A DNA stretch of 6,237 bases from Actinomycetota bacterium. GTDB lineage: Bacteria; Actinomycetota; UBA4738. Made by a program: the position numbers and the translations under genes. This document shows, one piece after another, positions 1 to 4,828 of the stretch. Position 1 is the stretch's first letter. Each line of letters begins with the position of its first letter. The stretch lies in contig VAYC01000148.1 in the NCBI GenBank assembly GCA_005885025.1, positions 1 through 6,237 of the forward strand, written 5' to 3'. The notes below the pieces were generated by a model. That model worked only from the letters and a program-made list of their open reading frames with translations. It ran no database searches and had not been told where the DNA came from.

Positions 1-6
1 TGTCGT

Positions 7-822
7 TCAAGCCCTCCTCCTCACGTCGAACGCCTCGCGGCGACGGGCCAAGATCAGGATCGACGCCGCGGCGATGATCGCGAACACCGCCTGGGGCGCC
101 GCGCGGAACGCGGCGTACTGCACTGAGGACAGCCGCTCGCTGAGGACCACGGCGGTCGCCCACGCCGCGACCAGAACGCCGGTGACTCGGTGTGGCGACC
201 AGTAGCTCGACAACGCCAGGTTCGCCGTCGAAAGCCCGAGCGAAGGAAGCAGCCATGCAGCCGCCATCCAACCGAGGTGGGGGACCGCCATCGCGGCCAG
301 TCCGACGAACGCCGTCGATGTGACCAGCACGGCGATGGCCCGGATCATGAGCAGGCGGAAGCTTCGCATCGGCGCGGCCAGCCCGATCTCATAGGTGGGA
401 TCCACCCTGGGCCCGTACGCCACCGCCACCCCGGCGAGAGGGATCAACGGCGCCACCAAGAGGAACAGCAAGACCCCCATTCCCCCGGCGCTCGCCGCGC
501 CCGCGGCGAAGCCCAGCGCCACGGCCAGAGCCGCGAACCACGAGAGTCGAAGGGAAGGAGTTGCGGCGAGGAGTCGGGCGACGTGGTCGGGAGTGCCGAA
601 CAACCCGAGGATCCGCTCGACCACCCCCGTGCGCGCGGGCTCGAGCCGCTCCTCGATGCCCGCCCACATTCCATCGAGACGCGACCGTCCCACGTGATGG
701 GTGATGGTGTCCCGGCACCGCTTGCACCGGAGAAGGTGGGCCTCGATGGAGGACGCGTGAGCCTGGTCGAGCACCCCAAGCGCGTAGGTCTCCATGAGCG
801 CGGAGTCGGCGTGCCAGCTCAT
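7..822 (-). CDS. Zinc-finger (ZAS-type) anti-sigma factor with six-helix membrane domain
   Basis: This is probably the membrane-bound antagonist of the ECF sigma factor encoded just upstream; it would hold the sigma factor at the membrane until a signal releases it. The 271-residue product starts with a short cytoplasmic domain carrying H-x3-C-x2-C (His29, Cys33, Cys36), with His4 about 25 residues earlier as a possible fourth zinc ligand. This is the layout of zinc anti-sigma (zf-HC2) domains. A linker (about 50-90) follows, then about six hydrophobic segments near 92-110, 114-137, 157-179, 182-201, 212-227 and 243-259, and a basic tail. The ATG overlaps the sigma stop codon (ATGA) and has a GGAGGAG Shine-Dalgarno five bases upstream inside the sigma gene, so translation is likely coupled. 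The reading frame stays open further upstream, but that part overlaps the sigma gene and is not protein-like. Six helices is more than the single helix of many anti-sigma factors, so the membrane part may itself sense or transport something. The role is inferred from motif and position. Confidence 0.85.
   Translation of the reverse strand: MSWHADSALMETYALGVLDQAHASSIEAHLLRCKRCRDTITHHVGRSRLDGMWAGIEERLEPARTGVVERILGLFGTPDHVARLLAATPSLRLSWFAALAVALGFAAGAASAGGMGVLLFLLVAPLIPLAGVAVAYGPRVDPTYEIGLAAPMRSFRLLMIRAIAVLVTSTAFVGLAAMAVPHLGWMAAAWLLPSLGLSTANLALSSYWSPHRVTGVLVAAWATAVVLSERLSSVQYAAFRAAPQAVFAIIAAASILILARRREAFDVRRRA
12..21 (-). promoter_or_regulatory. Shine-Dalgarno run for a gene beyond the left edge
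   Basis: Reading on minus, AGGAGGAGGG occupies the last codons of the anti-sigma gene, just before its stop codon. It is a near-perfect anti-16S match. A start codon at or just beyond position 1 would be in a usable range, so another gene of the same operon probably begins off the window. The same bases also encode the Arg-Arg-Arg of the anti-sigma tail (AGG codons, rarer than CGN in this sequence), so they serve both purposes or simply resemble an SD. Confidence 0.4.
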
Positions 823-1376
823 GCCAGCTCCTCCCGAAGTTGGGCCCGAGCCCGCATCAGCCGTGTCTTGACCGTGCCTTGCGGGATCCCGAGCAGCCGT
901 GCCGCCTCGCGCGTGGTCAGCCCGTCGAGGACGGTCGCCTGCAACACGGTCCGAAGCTCCGGGGAGAGCCGGTTGAGGGCCCCGGCCAGATCTCCGTGTT
1001 CCACACCGAGCAACACCTGTTCCTCGGCGGAGAGCACGGGTTGCGAACGGCCCAGTCGAGCCATCGGGATCCTCCGGCGGGCACCCCACCGCAAACGGTC
1101 CACCAGCCGCCGGATGGCGATCCCCCACATCCACGCGGCCACCTCTCCGGTCCCTCGGTAGGCCCGAGGGCTCCGCCACACCGCCACGAATGCGTCCTGC
1201 ACCGTCTCCTCCACCAGGTTCGGGTCTGCGCACCGCCGAGCCAGCCGAAGCAGCATCCAGGGGGCATGCCGCTCGTACAGGGCCCGAAGGGCCTCCCGGT
1301 CGCCGTCGGCCACGGCCGCGAGCAGCGCCAGATCGTCCCGAGCGTCCGCTCCAGGCTGGACCGGCGTTCGGCTCAC
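819..1376 (-). CDS. ECF-family RNA polymerase sigma factor
   Basis: This is an alternative sigma factor that would direct RNA polymerase to a small regulon, probably including its own operon. At 185 residues it has the usual ECF size and two-domain build. Region 2 spans about residues 28-95, with the typical core-binding and -10-recognition stretch (VEETVQDAFVAVWR at 55-68, then AWMWGIAIRRLVDRLR at 81-96). A variable linker follows. Region 4 spans about 129-182, with the helix-turn-helix TTREAARLLGIPQGTVKTRL (154-173) for -35 recognition. There is no C-terminal extension. The start is the GTG at 1376; AAGG lies only about two bases upstream, a poor Shine-Dalgarno, and no better start is near because the next Met (residue 41) is inside region 2. 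The stop overlaps the anti-sigma start by four bases. The gene lies 56 bases downstream of the histidine kinase gene on the same strand, so it may be cotranscribed with it. I do not assign an ECF group. Confidence 0.92.
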   Translation of the reverse strand: MSRTPVQPGADARDDLALLAAVADGDREALRALYERHAPWMLLRLARRCADPNLVEETVQDAFVAVWRSPRAYRGTGEVAAWMWGIAIRRLVDRLRWGARRRIPMARLGRSQPVLSAEEQVLLGVEHGDLAGALNRLSPELRTVLQATVLDGLTTREAARLLGIPQGTVKTRLMRARAQLREELA

Positions 1377-1432
1377 ACCCTTATTGTCGTCAACGAGGCT
1401 GCAAGCGGTTCGATCGCCCCGGGCCCGGCAAC
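1377..1432. other. 56-nt gap between kinase and sigma genes
   Basis: This is the only gap inside the four-gene minus-strand block. It holds a perfect 10-bp GC palindrome (CCGGGCCCGG, 1419-1428) close to the kinase stop. Reading on minus, it has GAACC and later CGTTGAC upstream of the sigma GTG. ECF-type promoters usually have a GAAC-like -35 and a CGT-like -10 about 16-17 bases apart; here the two are only about 12 bases apart. I therefore see no convincing autoregulated promoter and no T-tract terminator. Read-through from the kinase gene is plausible but unproven. Confidence 0.4.
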
Positions 1433-2809
1433 CTATTCGGAGGGGGCCAGCATCACGATCCTGACTCGGGCTCCTCCGCCTTCCACGTTCTCAGCTGTGG
1501 CCTGCCCCCCATGCGCCTGGGCTACCGCGCGCACGATGGCGAGTCCCAGACCCGCTCCCACCTCTCCGTTCTGAGGAGCTGCCGGACCGCGCGCGAAGGG
1601 ATCGAAGGCCGTCCCGAGGACCGAAGGGGGGAAGCCGCTCCCGGAGTCCAGGACCTCGATCTCGACGACCGACCGCTCGAGGCGAGCGGTGATGGTGATC
1701 CTCTTACCGCCTCCGTGCCGGAGGGCGTTGTCGACCAGGTTGGCGACCGCTTGCCGCACCCGCACAGGATCGAAGCGGACTGTCACATCAGGGGCCTGGA
1801 GGTCGAGGGCCACCCCCAATGAGCGCGCCCGGCTCTTGAAGGGTTGGTACGCCTCCTGCAGGAGCTCGCGGAGCGGGACCGGCACCCGCTGCACCGGCAG
1901 CTTTCCGCCCCTGGTCCGGGCCAGGACGAGGAGATCCTCAGCCAAAGCGACCACCCGATCGGTCTCCTCAGAGGCGGCCCGGAGCGCAGCGACGAGCTCC
2001 TCTTCGCTCCTGGGACGAGCCAGCGCGACGTCCAGCTCCACCTTCAGGACGCCGAGGGGAGTCCTCAGCTCGTGGCTCGCGTCGTCCACAAACCGCCGCT
2101 CCCGCTCCATGGCTTCCTCCAGCCGCTTCAGCATCCCGTTCAGGGTGGTTGCGAGGCGGTCGAGCTCGTCGCCGGTAGCCGGGACACCAAGTCTCCTGTC
2201 TGGCTCGGAGCCCGAGATAGCCTCAGCTTCGCTGCGCATGCGTTCCACGGGCCGGAGCGCCGCTCCGGCGAGCATCCACCCTGCGCACGAGGAGACCGCC
2301 AGGGCGACGGGTCCCGCGATGGCCAGAAGGAGGAGCAACCTGCTCAGCGCGTCATTTCGGTCTCCCAGCGTGCTCCCGACCACGACGACCACCGACCTGC
2401 CTTCCATCGTGGCCGGCACCGCGAGGAGTCGGGCGGGATCGTCCACTCCGTGAACCCTGCGGGTAAGGAAGCGGGGGCCGGAAAGGCTTCCCAGATCGTC
2501 CACCGCAAGAGTCGGCGCCCCGGCAACGCCTCTCGTGGTCTGGATGATGTCTCCCGAGGCCGACAGGACCTGGGCGAAGGCCTCATCCGGATCCATGACG
2601 CTCCCCACCGTCGGGCCGTTCGAGGCATCGAATTCCGGAAGAGCGGAGACGATCGCCTGGGCTCGGGCCCGCAACTCGAAGTCGATCCCGGAGATGAGGT
2701 CTGCTCCCAGACGGAAATAGAGGAAAGCTCCAATCGCCGCGATCACGGCCGCCATGCCGGCCGCGAACGCCAAGGTCAAGCGAGCCTTAATGGGGATCTG
2801 GACGCGCAT
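1433..2809 (-). CDS. Membrane sensor histidine kinase (HAMP, HisKA, HATPase_c)
   Basis: This is the sensor kinase of a two-component system: it autophosphorylates on His and passes the phosphate to the adjacent response regulator. The 458-residue product has a basic N-terminus, TM helix 1 (about 11-33), an extracytoplasmic sensor region of about 120 residues (34-153), TM helix 2 (about 156-183), a HAMP linker (about 182-235) and a HisKA dimerisation domain with the H-box DASHELRTPL (His246). The ATPase domain has an N box (NLVDNAL, Asn357 and Asn361), a D/G1 box (DSGSG, from Asp388) and a G2 box (GAGLGL, 418-423). All catalytic motifs look intact. The chosen ATG lies 23 bases inside the end of the regulator gene, a common coupled arrangement; its Shine-Dalgarno (GCGGGA) is weak. 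The frame is open 19 codons further upstream, but that is regulator coding sequence, and the next Met is inside TM1. The sensor region matches no ligand-binding fold I can name, so the signal is unknown. Confidence 0.95.
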   Translation of the reverse strand: MRVQIPIKARLTLAFAAGMAAVIAAIGAFLYFRLGADLISGIDFELRARAQAIVSALPEFDASNGPTVGSVMDPDEAFAQVLSASGDIIQTTRGVAGAPTLAVDDLGSLSGPRFLTRRVHGVDDPARLLAVPATMEGRSVVVVVGSTLGDRNDALSRLLLLLAIAGPVALAVSSCAGWMLAGAALRPVERMRSEAEAISGSEPDRRLGVPATGDELDRLATTLNGMLKRLEEAMERERRFVDDASHELRTPLGVLKVELDVALARPRSEEELVAALRAASEETDRVVALAEDLLVLARTRGGKLPVQRVPVPLRELLQEAYQPFKSRARSLGVALDLQAPDVTVRFDPVRVRQAVANLVDNALRHGGGKRITITARLERSVVEIEVLDSGSGFPPSVLGTAFDPFARGPAAPQNGEVGAGLGLAIVRAVAQAHGGQATAENVEGGGARVRIVMLAPSE

Positions 2810-3500
2810 GGTCGTCCCGCAATCGGTATCCGGCTCCCCGAAGGGTCTCCAACGACTCCCGCCCAAAGGGCCGGTCGATCTTGTTGCGCAGGTAGCCCAT
2901 GTAGACCTCTACGACGTTGGACTCTGAATCGAACGCGAAATCCCACACGTGTTCGACAAGTGTGGTCTTCGACAAAACCTCACCGGATCGGCGCATCAAG
3001 AACTCGAGGAGCGCGAACTCCTTCGCCGTCAGCGCGATAGAGACATCACCACGTCGAACGTCGCGAGTCGCCGGATCGAGCACGAGGTCCCCCACAGAGA
3101 GCACCGCGGGCCGCTCCCGGGCGCCCCGTCGCATCAGGGCGCGGATTCGAGCGAGCAGCTCGGCGAAAGCGAAAGGCTTGGTGAGGTAGTCATCTGCCCC
3201 GCGATCGAGCCCCCGGACGCGGTCCTCCAAGCCGTCACGGGCAGTCAACATGAGCACCGGTGCCCATCGCCGACCTTCGCGGAGCCGGCTGAGCACCTCG
3301 AACCCGTCGACGCCCGGAAGCATGACGTCGAGGATGATGGCGTCATATTCGCTCTCACTTCCGTACCACACGCCCTCGTCACCATCGACGGCGACGTCGA
3401 CGGCGAAGCCCTCTTCTTCGAGGCCGCGTTTGAGTATTCGGGCCATGTGGGGCTCGTCCTCCACCACGAGCAACCTCATCGTCTGTGCAAGCGTACTCAC
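2787..3500 (-). CDS. OmpR/PhoB-family response regulator
   Basis: This is the DNA-binding output of the two-component system with the kinase downstream. Its 237 residues comprise a receiver domain (about 8-122) and an OmpR-type winged helix (about 134-228). The receiver has the acidic pair Glu14/Asp15, phospho-acceptor Asp58 (in IILDVMLPG), Thr86 and Lys108 (TKPF), all expected for an active receiver. The effector domain shows LTAKEFALLEFLM (158-170) and a recognition-helix stretch (SNVVEVYMGYLRNKI, 194-208) ending in RGAGYRL, typical of the family. Two starts are possible: GTG at 3500 or ATG at 3479, seven codons in. The family usually starts just before MRLLVVEDE, which favours the ATG, but neither has a Shine-Dalgarno. 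A -10-like CTTATC at 3512-3507 would place the transcript start at the GTG, so a leaderless GTG start is also possible. The gene is divergent from the lipoprotein gene, with 102 bases between them. Confidence 0.95.
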   Translation of the reverse strand: MSTLAQTMRLLVVEDEPHMARILKRGLEEEGFAVDVAVDGDEGVWYGSESEYDAIILDVMLPGVDGFEVLSRLREGRRWAPVLMLTARDGLEDRVRGLDRGADDYLTKPFAFAELLARIRALMRRGARERPAVLSVGDLVLDPATRDVRRGDVSIALTAKEFALLEFLMRRSGEVLSKTTLVEHVWDFAFDSESNVVEVYMGYLRNKIDRPFGRESLETLRGAGYRLRDDHARPDPH

Positions 3501-3602
3501 GGCCGGGATAAGACGACGATGAGAGTCTTCCTTTCCTCTTTCAGCCCTCTCTTATCGGCCTTCCTCCATCGTGGGGGGAACTCGAACGAACGGGAGGTCG
3601 AA
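3501..3602. promoter_or_regulatory. Divergent intergenic control region with inverted repeat
   Basis: This 102-base region lies between the divergent regulator and lipoprotein genes and must hold both promoters unless either gene is read from elsewhere. It is visibly less GC-rich than its surroundings. It contains a perfect 7-bp inverted repeat, GATAAGA at 3507-3513 and TCTTATC at 3550-3556. Each arm has GGCC on its outer side (3501-3504 and 3557-3560), and the arm centres are 43 bases apart, about four helical turns. Between the arms is a pyrimidine-rich tract (3526-3553, 26 of 28). The arms could be binding sites for the response regulator or could include -10-like CTTATC hexamers on each strand. 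No good TTGACA-like -35 is seen on either side, which would fit activator-dependent promoters. All of this is inferred from sequence alone. Confidence 0.45.
3592..3598 (+). promoter_or_regulatory. Strong Shine-Dalgarno deciding the lipoprotein start
   Basis: GGGAGGT lies four bases before the ATG at 3603. The same frame has an earlier ATG at 3519 that would add 28 residues, but it has no Shine-Dalgarno and would bury the signal peptide. The site therefore fixes 3603 as the start. Confidence 0.8.
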
Positions 3603-4370
3603 ATGAGACGGATACTCTTGGCGGCCATCTCGGCCGGCGCGATGGCAGCCGCCTGTACCTCGAGCGCCGCCCCCTCGCATACGCCTAGCTCGGCAGCCGG
3701 GGGGGTCCCCACGGGAGGCTCATCGAGCCCATCTTCCGCTTACAGCGTGACCTACTCTCCGGCCGACTTTTCGGCCGACATCACGAACCCCTTCCTTCCC
3801 CTGACGCCGGGGACGACGCTGACCTACCGGGGAACGAAGGACGAGGAGCCGGCCATCGAGAGTTTCTTCATCTCAAAGGAGACCCAGAAGATCGACGGGA
3901 TCCCATGCCGGGTGGTGCTCGACCGGTTGTGGCTGAGCGGCACGCTCGCCGAGACGACGAGGGACTTCTACTCTCAGGACTCGAAGGGAAACGTTTGGTA
4001 CTTCGGGGAGGACACCGCCGAGATCGACGCTCACGGCAACATGATCGGTACGGAGGGGACATGGCACGCTGGTGACGCGGGTGCGCTCCCGGGCATCTTC
4101 ATGCCCGCGAGTCCGGTGGTTGGGGAGTCGCACCGGCAGGAGTACCGGGCGGGGCACGCCGAGGACTTCTTCCAGGTGTTGGACCTCTCTGCATCGGTTA
4201 CCGTCCCGTACCGCCACTTCGACAGCGCATTGCTCACGAAGGAATGGACCCCGCTCGAGCCCGGCGTTTTGGACCACAAGTACTACGTCCGCGGCATCGG
4301 AGAGGTCAAAGAATCGTCCGTTGCGGGGCCCCGGGAGGAGCTGATCCTGGTGGCGATCAAGACCGGCTAG
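3603..4370 (+). CDS. Conserved secreted lipoprotein of uncharacterised family
   Basis: This is a 255-residue predicted lipoprotein of unknown function. Residues 1-17 form a signal peptide (two Arg, then a hydrophobic stretch) ending in AMAAAC. Cys18 would be lipidated; the -3 Ala makes this a degenerate lipobox. A low-complexity Ser/Gly/Pro/Thr linker (about 19-48) probably tethers the domain outside the membrane. The folded part (about 50-252) has blocks I recall from many unannotated bacterial proteins: NPFLPLTPGTT (62-72), an FYSQDSKGNVWYFGEDT stretch (122-138), a Gly/Pro-rich block with GIFMPASPVVG (164-174), then KEWTPLEPGV (213-222) and KYYVRGIGEV (226-235). The alternation of polar and aromatic residues suggests a mostly beta fold. 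One Cys (102) remains in the mature domain. No catalytic motif is recognisable. It is divergent from the two-component system, so it may be under that regulator's control or help sense its signal; this is inference. It ends ten bases before a convergent gene. Confidence 0.85.
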   Translation: MRRILLAAISAGAMAAACTSSAAPSHTPSSAAGGVPTGGSSSPSSAYSVTYSPADFSADITNPFLPLTPGTTLTYRGTKDEEPAIESFFISKETQKIDGIPCRVVLDRLWLSGTLAETTRDFYSQDSKGNVWYFGEDTAEIDAHGNMIGTEGTWHAGDAGALPGIFMPASPVVGESHRQEYRAGHAEDFFQVLDLSASVTVPYRHFDSALLTKEWTPLEPGVLDHKYYVRGIGEVKESSVAGPREELILVAIKTG

Positions 4371-4380
4371 AGCCGCCGGC

Positions 4381-4782
4381 TCAGAGTCCCCAGGACGTCA
4401 CGCGTTCCACGCGGAGAGCGACCACGTAGTCGAGGTCGTAGGTCCGGTACTGACGGAACTTCGCCTTCAGGAGCCGGCGAGCGAGCTCCAGCTCCGCTCC
4501 CGGGCGAACGGTATGAGTCCGCGCCCTCGCCACGAGGCCGCGGATCCGCTGCCAGTCCTCGTAGTAGTCGTCGCACACCACTGTGGCTCTGGGCCGAGCC
4601 CGGAGGTTGCGCGCCGTTCGTCCGCCGCGATCGATGCCGACATACACCACGCGACGCTGTTCGTCGTACGCGTGGCAGAGCGGCGCCGCGTGGACCCAAC
4701 CGTCTGCCCCCACAGACGCGATCCTGCACACGCGGGACTCGGCGAGGTAGGCGTGCTCGCTTCGCGTGAGCCGGCTTCTCAC
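4381..4782 (-). CDS. Pyridoxamine 5'-phosphate oxidase-like split-barrel protein, possibly F420-dependent
   Basis: This 133-residue protein is of PPOX-fold size; such proteins bind FMN, F420 or heme and act as small oxidoreductases. The N-terminal helix (about 6-15, LTRSEHAYLAES) leads into beta strands with the family pattern CRIASVGADGWVHAAPLCHAY (begins at 19), a VVYVGID strand (45-51), then a TARNLRARPRATVVCDDYYEDW region (begins at 56). The RNL-x-ARPR-x-TVV pattern and the following YxEDW are reminiscent of the actinobacterial 'PPOX class probable F420-dependent' proteins (Rv0121-like); this is from memory, not a search. The end (YVVALRVERVTSWGL) is typical of the last strand. The GTG at 4782 has AGGA seven bases upstream, and a TAGGAT -10-like hexamer there would also fit a leaderless GTG. 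It is convergent with the lipoprotein gene (ten-base gap) and divergent from the M48 protease gene. Substrate and cofactor cannot be read from the sequence. Confidence 0.85.
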   Translation of the reverse strand: MRSRLTRSEHAYLAESRVCRIASVGADGWVHAAPLCHAYDEQRRVVYVGIDRGGRTARNLRARPRATVVCDDYYEDWQRIRGLVARARTHTVRPGAELELARRLLKAKFRQYRTYDLDYVVALRVERVTSWGL

Positions 4783-4788
4783 GCGGGC

Positions 4789-4818
4789 ATCCTAGTGCGG
4801 TCGTTGCGAGCGCGTCTC
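4789..4818 (-). promoter_or_regulatory. Candidate promoter of the PPOX-like gene
   Basis: Reading on minus, GAGACG (4818-4813) and TAGGAT (4794-4789) are separated by 18 bases. They match the sigma-70 consensus at 3 of 6 and 4 of 6 positions. Standard -10 geometry puts the transcription start at about 4782, the first base of the GTG, which implies a leaderless mRNA. The same bases also contain AGGA, so an SD-led start from a more distant promoter is an alternative. Confidence 0.3.
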
Positions 4819-4822
4819 CGCT

Positions 4823-4828
4823 TATGCT
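4823..4828 (+). promoter_or_regulatory. -10-like hexamer at the start of the M48 protease gene
   Basis: TATGCT matches the actinobacterial -10 pattern TANNNT, but it lies across the first possible ATG (4824). If it is real, transcription would begin near 4835 and translation would use the second ATG at 4842, with a leader of only a few bases. No clear -35 is seen 16-18 bases upstream. Confidence 0.25.

Noticed and set aside
190..1161. Long plus-strand open frame opposite the sigma and anti-sigma genes
   Set aside because: The translation is Arg/Pro/Gln-rich and disordered, and the opposite strand encodes clear sigma and anti-sigma domains.
1388..1415. ECF-type autoregulated promoter (GAACC ... 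CGTTGAC) upstream of the sigma gene
   Set aside because: The two elements are about 12 bases apart instead of 16-17, so the geometry does not fit. TTGACG at 1393-1388 as a -35 would put its -10 inside the coding region.
1844..3040. Long plus-strand open frame opposite the kinase and regulator genes (398 codons)
   Set aside because: It is antisense to two genes with intact motifs, its translation is low-complexity and rich in Arg/Gly/Ser/His without any domain, and it arises from GC-biased codon use on the true strand.
3519..3602. Upstream ATG giving a 28-residue N-terminal extension of the lipoprotein
   Set aside because: It has no Shine-Dalgarno, it overlaps the divergent promoter region, and it would place the signal peptide internally. 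The ATG at 3603 has GGGAGGT at a good distance.
4363..4379. Possible terminator hairpin CCGGC/GCCGG between the convergent lipoprotein and PPOX-like genes
   Set aside because: The stem is only five pairs with a seven-base loop and no T-run on either side; such stems are expected by chance at this GC content.
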